The translations under genes and the position numbers were made by a program. Below, piece by piece: positions 1-10,920 of a stretch of DNA of 23,789 bases. Under the pieces are notes generated by a model. The model ran no database searches and had not been told where the DNA came from. It saw nothing but the letters and a program-made list of their open reading frames with translations. The number at the start of each line of letters is the position of its first letter. The stretch's first letter is position 1. Source of the stretch: Entonaema liquescens (Eukaryota > Ascomycota > Sordariomycetes > Xylariales > Xylariaceae). The stretch is from positions 1-23,789 of the forward strand of contig CADCSX010000004.1 in the NCBI GenBank assembly GCA_902805475.1, written 5' to 3'.

Positions 1-2360
1 AAAGTATATATATAAAATAAATATAAAAAGTAAAAAAGGGTTTAATAGTGGAAGATAATAATAAAAATATTAAAAGATAATAAATTTTTATAAAAATTAA
101 AAAATGGATTTAATTTAAAATTAATAAATTAATATAGAAAATAAAATTATTTTGATATTAAAAAAAAATATAAATAAATAATTATAAGTAATTATTTATA
201 TATAAAAAATAAATATATTTTAAATAAAGTTTTTTTTAAATTTAAATTTAAATTTAATAAATATAATTTTTAATAAAATATTTAATAAAAAATTTATAAT
301 TAATAATTATATAAAATAAAAAATAGTTAAAAATATATTAATAGTTATAAAAAATAGAAAGTTTTAAAGGAAAATAAAATATTAATAAGATATTTATATA
401 AATATAATAAATTAGTATTTAAAGTTATTATAATAATAATAATAAATAATTTTATTATAATATATTAATAAAGTTTTATATAATAATAGTTATTATATTA
501 TTTAAATTAAGTAAAAATTAAAAAAAGAAAAAATATTTTTTAAATGTATATAAATTAATAATATTATTAAATATTTTAGGAAAGGTAATAGAAAAGATAA
601 TAATATTATAAATAATGTTTATAATAAAATAAATAATATTTTTTTAAAAAGTAAATAAATAATAAAAAATATAAATTAATAGAAGTAATTATTAAAATAA
701 TAATAAAGGTAATATATTTAATATGGAAAAATAAAGTAAAAATATTATTGTTATAATTTAATATAATAAAGGTATTTAATTATGTTATTTTAGAAAAATT
801 ATTATATATTTTTTAAAAAAAAAGGTTTTTTAAATAGGTAATAAAATAAATTAGGAATTATTTAAAAAATAAAAAAATATAATTAATATTTAAAAATAAG
901 TTTAATTTAAAAATAAGTTTTTAAATAAATATTTTATAAAAATTTTATTATTTTTTATTTTATTTATTTTATATATATTAATATTTTATAAAATTTAAAA
1001 AAATAAGATATTTATAATTAAGTTTATAAATAATATAAATTTAATAATAATAAATTTAAATATTAAAAAAATTTATAAAAATTAAAAAATATATTTTAAG
1101 TATGTTTAATAAATAAAATAATATAGGATAATTTTATTTTTTAAAAAGTAAATTAATATATTTTATTAAAGTATATGAATTAAATAAAATATAATATAAT
1201 TAAAAAATGTAATAATAAAATTAATAAAAATATAAAATTTTAAAAATTTAATTAAATAAGAAATTAAAGTAAATAAAATATTTAAGGATAATTAAAATAA
1301 AAATGGAAAAGTAATAGTATATTTTTTAAAATTAATAATATTTATATAAAATATAATTTTTAAAAAGTAAAAGAAATATATATAAAATTATAAAAAATAT
1401 TATAATATATAAGGTAATTATATGGTATATATTAAATAGAAGAGGTAAAATAAATAAAATAATAATAAAATTAAAGAAAATATAATTAATTTATGTTTAG
1501 AAAATAATATAAATATATAAAATAATATTGGTTAAATATATAAAAAATAAAATAAAATGTTTTTATTAAATTTATATTTAAATAAAAAGTAATTAAATTT
1601 AAAAAAAGAAATAATAATAAAAATAGTTTTATAAAAAAGATAAGAAAAAAAATTTAAAAATAGTTTTAAAAATTATAAATGTAAAGTTAAAATTTAATAA
1701 AAAAAAAATAAAGTAAGTTATAAAGTTTTTTTATTATTATTTTAATAAAAAAATTAAAAAAAGATTTACGTATAAAATAAAAATAAATTAAATTATAAAA
1801 AAAAGGTAATTTTTTAAAAGAAATAATATTATAAATATAAAAAATAAAATAAGATTAAAAATATATTTAAAATATAATTATATTAAAATTTTTATTAGAA
1901 AATAAATAATTAAAAGAAATTTATAAATTATTAAAGAAATATAAAATTTTAGTATTAATTTAAATGTGTATAGAAAAAATAAAATTAAAAATATTTTTAT
2001 TTAAATAAGAAATGTTTAAAATAAAAATATTATAATATTAATGTAAATAAAAAGAAATAATATATTATATAATAATAGAATATATAAAATTTATAATTTA
2101 AAAAAAAATTATATAATAAATTAATATTAAAAATGTTTAAATTATAATATAATTATAAAAAGGTTATAAAGGATAATATAAAAATAAATTAAATTATATG
2201 GTAGTTTTTAAGATTAAAAATATTATTAATATATAAATTAATAATTAATTTAGTGAAAAAAAAAAGATTTAAAAATTTAAATTTAAAGAAATTTTAATAA
2301 AGTTTTAATAGATATAAATAAAGGAAAATATATATAAAGTTATTATAATAAAATTATAAA
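1..2360 (+). mobile_element. Tad1-like LINE, copy 1 (partial, RIP-degraded)
   Basis: A non-LTR retrotransposon relic entering from the left edge. It is a direct repeat of 20.9-23.8 kb: positions 51 to about 2319 align with about 20947-23789, with differences that are mostly G/A and C/T plus small indels and one 775-bp insertion in the other copy. Reverse-transcriptase blocks can be read on the + strand (see next entry), so this is ORF2 downstream of the endonuclease. The right end is uncertain: the similarity can be followed to about 2319 only because the other copy leaves the window there. Just one C (1769) was found in the first 2609 bases, against well over a hundred G. The LINE assignment is firm; the Tad1 clade is inferred from the fungal setting and motif style. 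Confidence 0.82.
555..1110 (+). pseudogene. LINE reverse transcriptase, broken (copy 1)
   Basis: Degraded RT domain of the LINE ORF2, which would have copied the element RNA at the target site. Motifs in order, as they now read: LIILLNILGKVIEKI from 555, matching the family block PISLLNTLGKxxEKI; FNIIKVFN at 757-780, matching the catalytic D-I-x-G-A-F-D block (Asp now Asn, Gly now Lys); NIL-stop-KF at 928-945, matching GIPQGS; and FINNINLI at 1023-1046, matching the catalytic F-V-D-D box with both Asp codons turned to AAT. Every change is explained by C-to-T or G-to-A. The frame shifts between blocks (555 and 1023 share one frame, 757 and 928 another), so small indels are present as well as stops. 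It cannot be active. Confidence 0.8.
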
Positions 2361-2361
2361 G

Positions 2362-2700
2362 GTGGATTAATTATAATTTTTTTTTATTAAATATAATTTA
2401 TTATTTAATTTTAAAAGATTATTATTATTATTAAATAATTTATTAATAATAGTAAAAATATTATTTTAAATAAATTATTATTTTTAATTTTGGAGTTATT
2501 AAAAGATTTTTAATATTATTATTTTTATTATTTTATTAATATTTTAATAATTTTAAGATTTTAAAAGTTTTAATAGTTTTAATTTTAATTTTTTATTTTT
2601 TTATTAAATCTTTTATTTAATTTATTAAAAAGTATATTATTTAATTTCTTTTTTTAAGGTTATAAAATTTAAAAGGTTTAAAGTAAATAAAAATTCTTTA
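2362..2700. other. T-rich block, possible Pro/Ser/Gln-rich coding relic
   Basis: Composition flips here from A-rich to T-rich. Read from 2362 in one + frame for about 260 bases, all stops are TAA (a product of CAA), with many TTT/TTA/AAT codons. This is what a Pro-, Ser-, Thr- and Gln-rich stretch would become after complete C-to-T change. TGA and TAG are rare anyway where G is scarce, so this is weak evidence. It may be the 3' part of LINE copy 1 or a different, older repeat. No domain is recognised. Confidence 0.25.
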
Positions 2701-3776
2701 AAAAAATATTAAGTTATAATGATATAAGTATATTTTTATTAAATTTTTAATAAATATAATAAAATTTTATAATGAAATATATATTTTATGGTGGTTTATT
2801 AAATAAATTTATGATTTTTGGATAGGAATTAAGGTAAGAAAATAATTATTTATTTAAAACTTAAAATAAAAGTTAATAATAATAATAAAGAAAAAAAATA
2901 AATTAGGAATAATAAAATTAATTTTATTATAATTAAAATAAAAGTATAAATTAAAATTATATTATATTAATATTATAATTAAATATAATATTAGTTATAA
3001 TTTAAATGGTTAATAATTTTAAAATTATATTATTTTATAATTATAATAAATTTATAAATAAATTATTTTATAATAATTATAAAATATAATTAAGTTATAT
3101 TTGAAATTTGGTGATAAAAGGTATTATTTTAAAGTAGGAATTAAAAATATTTAATTTTAAATATTGTTAAAAAGATTGAAAAAAAGTTATAAAATATATT
3201 AAAATTTTAAAATTTTTAATTATTTTATTTATTTTTAAAAATAATTAATATAAATGAATTTATAAATAGTATAAAGAAAATATATTAAAATATATTTTAT
3301 AGCAGTTTTAATATAATAATAATAAATATATTAATTAAAAAAAATTATTAAATAATTAAAAAAAAAAAAAATTTAAATTATAATTATATTAAAAATAAAT
3401 TAAATAAAAATAAAATATATAAAGTTAAAAATAATAATAATAATTAAGATATTTAAAAAATATATAATTTTAAAACGTAATAAATTTATTATTAAATTTA
3501 TTATTATTATTATAATAAAAAAATTAATAATAAAATATAATAAAAAATAAAAAATTAAAGATATAAAATTTAAATAAAAATAGATTTAAATAAAAAAAAT
3601 AATAAAATTAAAAAAAAAATATTAAAAAGAAGAAAAAGGAAATAATAGTTTTATAATATATATTAAATAAGATTATATTTATTAAAAATATTATTATTAT
3701 ATTTTATATAAAAATAATATATTAAAGAATAATAAAAAGGTTATTTAATAAAAATAATAAAATAATTATTAAATAA
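2701..3776. other. Unassigned AT-rich sequence left of the chromovirus
   Basis: No recognisable gene or RNA. The left part (2760-2860) keeps several G, including two TGG codons in one frame; the right part (3300-3776) is A-rich with AAT/TTA runs. It could be the 3' end of LINE copy 1, but the second LINE copy leaves the window before this point, so no comparison is possible. Confidence 0.5.
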
Positions 3777-3781
3777 AATAT
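3777..3781 (+). repeat. Left target-site duplication AATAT
   Basis: Five bases directly before the 5' LTR, repeated exactly at 13056-13060 directly after the 3' LTR. Five-base duplications are the norm for Ty3/gypsy. AATAT is common in this composition, so the match counts only together with the LTR boundaries. Confidence 0.7.
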
Positions 3782-3926
3782 TATTAAGCGTAATCTAATA
3801 TATATTTGTAAGATTAAAGTTTAGTATAAAGTTTAATGTATAATTATTAGTTAAAATTTAGTAGATTTTGATTTATTAAATTTTAAAAGAATTAATTTTA
3901 ATTTTATTTTATAAGATTGTCTTATA
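3782..3926 (+). repeat. 5' LTR (145 bp)
   Basis: Aligns end to end with 12910-13055. Differences are almost all G/A or C/T, plus one single-base indel near the middle and about one transversion. The 5' end now reads TATTAAGCG where the other copy reads TGTTAAACA, so the canonical TG has become TA here; the 3' end is TTATA in both (expected TTACA before mutation). A TATA-like TTTTATAAG lies near the 3' end (about 3906-3915). The length is at the short end for gypsy LTRs. Confidence 0.85.
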
Positions 3927-3928
3927 TT

Positions 3929-3942
3929 TGGTAATTTTTTTT
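3929..3942 (+). other. Primer binding site candidate
   Basis: Two bases after the 5' LTR the sequence reads TGGTAA followed by a T run. TGG is the complement of the CCA end of a tRNA, and the TGGTA start and position are what a gypsy primer site should show. The T run hides former C residues, so the priming tRNA cannot be identified. Confidence 0.6.
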
Positions 3943-4325
3943 TTTTTTATTATTAATGATTTAATAACGTAAAATAATTAGCCTTAAGGTAGATTTATTT
4001 TGTAAATAATTAGTTTTTGGTAGATTATTTATTTTTGAATATTTATTTGCTTGAATTTTGGAAAAGGTAAAATTTACTTTATTTAAAAATATATTTTAGG
4101 TATATTATTTTAATAATTTTTATTTTTAAAATTTTTAAGATATATATTTTTTATATAAATAAAATGGTTTGGTAAATATTTTCGGAATTTTAGTTTATAA
4201 TTATTTATTTTTATTTATAAGATTTTATAATTTCGTTAATAATTTATAATTTAAAAATTTTTAATTTTTGATTAAGTTTTATTTATTTTTTTAATTATAT
4301 CTTTTAATTATTTTTTAAAAGTAAA

Positions 4326-4422
4326 ATTATATTTTTTTGTTAAAGATCTATTTTTTTAATATATTATTCTTTCTAAAAATGAGATTATATTTTTTTATTA
4401 AAGATTTATTTTTTTTAATATT
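4326..4422. repeat. 58-bp tandem duplication (about 1.7 copies)
   Basis: ATTATATTTTTTTGTTAAAG at 4326 recurs as ATTATATTTTTTTATTAAAG at 4384, and the match continues through the following T-rich stretch. The period is 58 bases. It lies in the leader region of the chromovirus and probably arose by local slippage. Confidence 0.6.
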
Positions 4423-6060
4423 TTTTATTATATTTATAAATTCTTTAATTATTAGAAAAACTTTTAATTTATAATTTACGTTGTTTTATTTAAAATTATA
4501 AATTATTTTTTTTTTTTATTTTTTATTTTTTAAATATTTAATAATTTTTAATATATTATTAATTATTATTATATGGTAATGTTTTGTATAAAAATCTTAT
4601 ATTAATATAAGTTTGTAAAATTTTTAATAAATAAATTTATATTATAACATTTATAATATTATTTTTTAAGATTTTAAAAGTAATATTAAGTTTTTCTATT
4701 TTTATTTAGTAAATAACTCGTACTTAAAATGCTGAATTTAAATCTTATCTGTTAAAGTAATTTATTAATTTATTTTAAGTTAGATAATAAGTTTTAGTAA
4801 TTAATTCTTATATCTTAGTTATGTAAAAATAAATTAAAAATAATTAAAAAAATTTTATACCTTGTAAAAATAGAAAGTTATTTTAATTTTAAAATTTTTA
4901 AATTAAATAAAATTATTTAAAATATTAGATTATTTTTATAAAAATAAAGGAATAATTATTTTTAAATTAAATTAAAAACTTTTATTTATTTAATAAAAAG
5001 TAGTTATTATTATATCCTTTTAATTTTAGATAATAGAAATGTTCCGGTAAATGTATTAGATTTGGATTAAAATAAGGTAAATTTTATAATTTATTTATCT
5101 TAAATATCCTCCTTAATGAACTTAATTACAATTAATATTTTATATTGAAATTTTAGTTAAATTTTTAGAACATTTTAAAATATTTTTCTCTTAATAGGTT
5201 ATTTCCTATTATCTTTACCTATTCTTATAAATTCTTTTTAAATTAATTGAATAAATATGGATTTAAATTTATTTCGTTAGGTAAATAATATTATTATTAT
5301 AATCTAAACTATATTATAAAATAAAGATATTTATAACCTTGTATAAAATATTAATAATATAGTAAAAGGATTTTCCCGAAATAATAATAATATGTTTAAT
5401 TTAAATAATTAGAAATTTTATTACGTTAATTATTTTTATCTAAATATTACTAAATTTTATAGATTTAAAGATTATATAATTATTTTTAATAATATGTATT
5501 AATAGAATATATATTTATTTATTAACTTTTATTATATAATAATAATTAATTTAATTAAATAAATTATCCTTTAAAATAATTTTCTATAACTTTTATAAAA
5601 TAATATTTAAATATAGTAAATTATTTATTTAATAAAAATAAAAATTGTTATAATAATTAATTTAAAATATATATTAATTTTATTATTAATAAATTTAAAA
5701 TTAATTTAATAAATATATAAACAATTATATAAATTATAATTTATAATTATACCCATCTAATAAAAATATATTTATTATTTAATAAATAATATAATTTTTG
5801 TAATATAAAAGTTTATAGTTTTATAATATTATAATAATAAATAAATTAATTTTATAATTTTATTTATTTAGGTTTATAAACTTTTATTAATAAATTATAA
5901 AATAAAATATTTTTAAATAAATATTTTAATTATATTGAAAAAAAATAAAAGATTTATAAAGATAATATTATAATAGAAGATTTATATATTTAATTTATTT
6001 TATTTAATATTTTTACTTTATTAATTATTTTAATTATATTAGTTATTCTTGTATTAAATC

Positions 6061-6410
6061 TTTTTGCTATCCCCGAATTATTTAAGGCTATTATTAATAT
6101 GGTTTATACGGGAAAATAAAAAAATGTTAATTAAAATTAAAAATTACGATGGTTAAAGTAAAGAAAATATGGTAAATAAAGATAAGGTAATTATAGAAGT
6201 TAATGGTTTTTTTTTTATTAATTAAGAGATAAATAAGATTATTTAAATTATTATAGAAATTATTGTAGAGATTATTGTGGTTGTAGATGAAGTAATTTTT
6301 GTGGACGTATTTATTATAAATGGCGATTATTTTGATGAATGTATTATTAATAAATCTACTTTAATTATTTTATTAATAGTTATTTTGGTATTTAAAATAA
6401 AATATTTATA
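6061..6410 (+). pseudogene. Best-preserved coding relic of the chromovirus (gag or protease part)
   Basis: A 350-base island with clearly more G and C than its surroundings. In one + frame it starts FLLSPNYLRLLLIWFIRENK at 6061 and runs with only three TAA stops to 6410. Between 6256 and 6360 nearly every second codon starts with G (GAA, GTA, GAG, GTG, GAT, GAC, GGC), a period-three signal that is hard to get by chance here; no stop occurs from 6247 to 6408. It now reads VEIIVVVDEVIFVDVFI at 6265-6315, where many Val and Ile codons may have been Ala and Thr. It lies 1.6 kb before RT, where Gag C-terminus or protease is expected. I do not recognise a specific domain. Confidence 0.5.
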
Positions 6411-8040
6411 AATATTAATAATTTAAATAAAAATTAATAAAAATAGTAAATAAATATAAAAAATTATATTATAGTAAAAGAAATAATTAAAAAAGATTGG
6501 GAAAAAATATATATAAAAATAAGTAAAAACGAGTAAATTAAAAAAATTAATATAATTAATAATTATTTTTTTTTTTACATATAAAATATCTTTTAATAAA
6601 AACGTTATTAAATTTATTTTAAATAAAATAATTTAAATTTTAATTTATTAAAATTATTATAATATTTTTAATAATTAAATTATGTTTTTTATATATAGTT
6701 TTATTAAAATTTATAAAAAAAAGGTTTATATTATAGAAAAGGAGTTTTTTATAAAAGATTAATAAACTTGTTTTTATAAAAAAAAAGTTTTTATGGAAAA
6801 TGAAGTTTTTAACTTTATTATAATTTAATTTAAATAAAGAATTATTTAAAATATAAGTTTTATAATTTATATGTATTTTTAATTAAATGTTATTTTAAAA
6901 AATGTATAAAAATTAACTATAATTTATATTAATATAAGATATTTTAATATTTTAATTAATTATTTATAATTAAAAGAATTTATTTTTTACGTATAAATTA
7001 TTAATATACTATTTATTTCTATAAAAGGTATAATTAAAAAAATTTTATTATATAAAAATTATTTTTAATTAAATTTAAAAATAATTATAATTAAATGTAA
7101 GTGATAAGTTAGTTTATTATTAAAATGTTAATAATTTATAATAATTTTAATTAAACTTTTTTTAATATACTTTTTTTTAAATATATAATAAATATTTAAT
7201 ATTTAAATTAAACTTTAATTATAAATTTTATAATTAATTAATTATATTAATAATAATTATTTATAAAAGAAATTTTATTTATTAATAAATTTTAATTTAA
7301 ATTAATATAATAATATTATTTAAAATAATCATATAAATTTTAATTTTTATATAGATTTATTAAAAATAACTTAAAAATTTTAACTAAGATTATATATTTA
7401 TTATTAAAATTAATAATTTATTTAATACTTTTATTTCTTTTAAAAAAAAATAATCTTTTTTAAATTTTATAAATAAATTAATTTGTATTAAATAGAAATA
7501 AAGATTTAATTATATTAAAGATTATTATAATAAAAGGTATTTCACTATTATTTAAGAAAAATGGTTTTTATATAAATAATTACAATTATTATAAAAGATA
7601 TTATTAATGATTATTAAATAATAAGAAAATTTAATTTAAATAATAATATTATTTATGTGTTAATATTTAAAAAAAAAATATTAAATAATGTTTAGTTAAT
7701 TATTAAAGGTAATAAAATTTAAGTAAAGAAATTACTTTTTTTAAAAACTTAATAACTAGAAAATATGCCTTTTCATAAAACAAAAAAAAATATATATATT
7801 TATTTTCGAAATCTTTATATTAATTTTATAAAATAAATTTAAGATTTAATTAATAATTATAATATTTAGGATAAATTAAATTTTATTAAAATAATTAATA
7901 AAAAAAAATATAAATTTATTTTATAAAAGTTAATAAAATTAAATTTAATCTTCTATTAAATTTTATAAGTTTAATATAAAAAAATAAAAAATAATAAATA
8001 AAATCTTTAATAATATATAAAAAATAATAAATTTAAATAT

Positions 8041-8760
8041 ATAAAATAATTTTTGCCATTTAATTATTCTATTTTTATGATATATTATATGGTTAATAAT
8101 ATTTAAAAAAGATATATTATAATTAATTTATAATTGTTTAATAAAATAATAATCTTAAACGTATATTTTCTATTAATATAAAAATCTATAATTAATAAAT
8201 TCTAAAGATTATATTATATTATAATTATAAATAAATTTAAATTTTTTTATTAATTATTTATTTAATTAAATTATTAAAATAAAATAATAATTATTTTTTT
8301 ATAAAACTTTAAAATATTTAATATTATATTAATAAACTATTAAAATAATTCGGATTATGCCTAAAGATATATAAATAAAAAATTAGAACTTTATAAATAA
8401 TTTATAATAATATATATTAATAATATTATTATTTATTTTAAAATACTAAAAAAATATTTAAAATATTTAATTTTAATCTTCCAATTATTTTAAAACCTTA
8501 ACTTATTTATTAAATTAAATAAATTTTTTTAAAATATTTTATAATCTGTTTTCTTAAATATTTAATAAATAATTTAAATATATTAGTAATAAATAATTAT
8601 ATAAAAGTTTTTAAAAATTAAAAATTTTATTTATATTAATAAATTTAAAATATATATTAATTTAATAAATTTTTTAAGAAATTTGTTTTATAATATTAAT
8701 AAAAATTAATACCTTTATAAAAGAAAAAATAAAATTTATTATTTAAAATGTATAATAAAA
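8041..8760 (+). pseudogene. Ty3/gypsy reverse transcriptase (broken)
   Basis: One + frame can be followed for over 700 bases with no shift. Blocks as they read now: PFNYSIFMIYYMVNN from 8056 (family PFxYPVFVVWR); KRYIIINL from 8107 (KxRVVVDIR); VYFLLI at 8161 (VYPLPxQ); FFY-stop from 8242 (the A-block DAxxFFYQ); SDYA-stop-R around 8350 (SPAYxQR); catalytic YINNIIIYF at 8413-8439 (YIDDIIIYS, both Asp now Asn); FQLF around 8479; YINLINFLRN from 8653 and LYKRK at 8713 (thumb/connection, YIGLxxFLRN). Stops are TAA or TAG at former Gln, Arg or Trp. Both catalytic aspartates are lost, so it is inactive. The domain identification is secure. Confidence 0.93.
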
Positions 8761-8820
8761 GATTTACTTAAAATAGTTTTAAAATGTAAAAAATAGGTAA
8801 AATTAATTAAATTTATTTTA

Positions 8821-9090
8821 ATAAATAAAAAATTTTTTTAAAATTATTTAAAAAACTTAATATTTTTAATTATTTTATTTATTAATATATAAAAAAATTA
8901 CCTTTTGAAATTAGATATTTTTAGATAAAGAGGTTTATTATAATAGTATTTTATAACGAAAAAGATGGGATAGTTTAAAATTAATTATAAATTTTATTAA
9001 ATTTATATAATATTTTAATAAAGTATTAATTAAAATAAAATAGTAATATTAAATAATAGAATTAAAAATAACTTATTTAATTTAAGTTTA
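8821..9090 (+). pseudogene. Ty3/gypsy RNase H (broken)
   Basis: Continues in the same frame as RT. NKKFF-stop-NYLKNLI from 8824 matches the block before RNase H (ESFxxLKxxLTSPPxL). LLKLDIFR-stop-RG from 8902 corresponds to the first catalytic region of the form L-x-L-D-A-S-x-x-G-x-G, and YFITKKMG at 8947-8970 to the following YHxKxxG strand. Beyond about 9090 the frame becomes unclear; the integrase lies in another frame, so at least one net indel sits between 9.09 and 9.78 kb. The boundaries are approximate. Confidence 0.7.
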
Positions 9091-9781
9091 TAAATAGTTT
9101 TAAATTTATATTTAATTTTATTTATATAATATTGTAATTTTTATAAATTATAAAATTATATAAAATATAATTAATTAAATAATTTTAAAATTTATAAATT
9201 TAATAAAATTTAATCCATATTTAATAATAACTTTAATATATTTATCTTAATTTTATTTAAATATTTAATATATATTAGATTATATTAATTTAATATTAAA
9301 TACCTTATTTAAATTATTTATATATAATAATATAAAAAATATAATAAAAATTGTAAATTAATTTAAAAACCAATTAAATAATATAATTAAAGATTTTAAT
9401 TATATAATTAAAATAATAATAATTTTATTAAATAAAATAAAAGTAAAAATAATTGTTGGTTATACATGTAATAAAAAATTAATTAAAATTATTAAAAAAT
9501 TTATAAATAAATTAATTATAAAAAAATTTATTAAAAATTTTTATTATTAATTAAATAATAATGGTTTATTATATATAATAAAAAAAAATAATATTAAATA
9601 CCTTTATATTTTTAATAATTATATTTTTATAATATTTAAAATAATATATAATTTTAAATATTATTTTAATTTAAAAAAAATGGTTTATAATTTAAATAAT
9701 TTTAATATTAATTATTTATTTAAGAAATTAATTAATTATTTTATTTATTACCTTAAATATAAAATAAATTAAATAAATTAA
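9091..9781 (+). pseudogene. RNase H tail and integrase N-terminal zinc region, unreadable
   Basis: By position this must hold the end of RNase H and the HHCC domain of integrase. A net frame change occurs here. A short G-retaining patch (TTGGTTATACATG, about 9455-9467) stands out, but the His and Cys residues could not be placed with confidence. Confidence 0.4.
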
Positions 9782-10690
9782 CATTAAATATTAAATAAAT
9801 TTAAATTAATTTATAAATTATCTTAATTATTTTATATAATTATAATAGATTTTATAATTAATTTATTAAAAATTTCTATAATAAATATAATTTAGTAAAT
9901 AATTAATTTCGGAAAAATTAATATTATATTAATAATGATATATAAATTTAATAAAAAATTATTAATTATACTTAAATATATAAAATATATAATAAAGAAT
10001 TAAGTTTATATCTTTTATATTATATTAATATTAATAAATTAAAATTTATTTGTAAAAATTATATTAGATAAAAATTTTAAATTTATATTAGATTTTTAAT
10101 AGTTTTTATAGAAAAATTATGGTATTATATTAATAGTGTTTATAAATTATTATTTGTAAATAAATAGGTAAAATAAAAAATAAAATTAAAATATTAAAAT
10201 TATTATTAAATATTATATTATTATTAAATTAGATATTATATAAATATATATTATTTTAATTTTTTAATATAATTTAAATAATGTAAAATTTTTAATATTA
10301 AAAATTATTAAATAAAATAGTTTTTAATTTTAAAATTAAATTATCTTTATTAATTTTGAAATCTTAAAAAATCCTTTAATTTTAAAACCTAAAAAAGATT
10401 TATTAGTAAAAATTAAGATAATAATTAATTACATTATAATAAAAACCAAAATAAAATATAATAAAAATTAGAATCTTTAAATTTTTAAAATAAAAAATAA
10501 AATTTACTTTTATTTTTATAAAAGTTATTATTTATTAAAAAAACCAAATCAGAAATAATCTTTATAAAAAATAAACCCTTTTATTATTATAAAAAATCAG
10601 AAATTTTACTTATAAATTAAATTTCTTAAAATATTAACGCATTTATAAAATCATATTAATTACTTAATTAGTACCAACTTTAAAAACCAA
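9782..10690 (+). pseudogene. Ty3/gypsy integrase catalytic core and GPF-type C-terminal domain (broken)
   Basis: The frame holds for the whole span. Core: LFYIIIIDFI at 9827-9856, matching the fungal gypsy block PFHTITIDFI with the first catalytic Asp at 9848; LDKNFKFILDF-stop from 10064, matching SDRDPxFTSDFW with the second Asp at 10067; YYL-stop-INR-stop-NK at 10148-10177, matching YHPQTDGQxE, with the catalytic Glu now Lys (AAA at 10175). The spacing from Asp 10067 to 10175 is exactly D-x35-E. YNLNNVK follows at 10268. C-terminal part: KYNKN near 10454, YFYFYKSYYLLKKPNQK from 10505 and NPF at 10574 match the KVYLxLHxGYxLPxxPN...GPF module, followed by THL at 10637 (former IHPV). Very secure as a domain call; non-functional. 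Confidence 0.93.
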
Positions 10691-10739
10691 ATCCTTTTTA
10701 TAAAAAGAAACCAAAACTTAAAAAATCTTTATTAAAAAA

Positions 10740-10920
10740 ACATAAATAAATACATTTCCTTTAAAATTAAAACTCTCCTAAAAAACGTATAAATAAAATT
10801 AAAAAAACTAATAATTAAATACCTAATTTATTAAAAAGAATATAATTTAAAAATAATTAATAATACTTTAAAATTTACTTATAAAAACGTAATAAAATTA
10901 ATAAAATAATTTAATTAAAA
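10740..10920 (+). pseudogene. Chromodomain at the integrase C-terminus (broken)
   Basis: Same frame as the integrase. KYISFKIKTLLK precedes IIKYLIY-stop-KEYNLK at 10811-10852, which matches the chromodomain core EYLVRWKGYGPE with Trp lost to TAA, Gly to Glu and Pro to Leu, all single-type transitions; YKNV-x-KL-x-K near 10877 fits the terminal helix. Chromodomains in this position bind methylated histone H3 and steer integration to heterochromatin in characterised chromoviruses, which fits the repeat-rich site. The RxxxGYG aromatic cage cannot be scored reliably in this state. Confidence 0.8.

Larger units (their letters stand above)
3943..8040 (+). pseudogene. Chromovirus leader, gag and protease region, mostly unreadable
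   Basis: About 4.1 kb between the primer site and RT. By family architecture it should encode Gag (capsid and nucleocapsid) and an aspartic protease. G and C are better retained in 3.78-6.4 kb than in the rest of the window. Two segments look coding: 4981 to about 5130, beginning FIYLIKSSYYY and passing VPVNVLDLD at 5041-5067, and 6061-6410 (own entry). Between 6.42 and 8.04 kb nothing was recognised, although 7.5-7.8 kb has scattered G-containing codons. No DSG protease motif or CCHC knuckle could be confirmed. The length leaves room for a nested insertion that I did not see. Confidence 0.5.

Noticed and set aside
1..2609. Bisulfite-converted or otherwise artefactual sequence
   Set aside because: The same record keeps C normally in other blocks (for example 5.0-5.3 kb and 10.4-10.8 kb), and the partner copy shows independent G-to-A changes. 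Not formally excluded without reads.
6241..6320. A CCHC zinc knuckle of Gag from TGT codons
   Set aside because: The Cys-containing frame has wrong spacing (C-x3-C) and a stop, whereas the neighbouring frame is open with strong period-three G, so the TGT triplets are out of frame.
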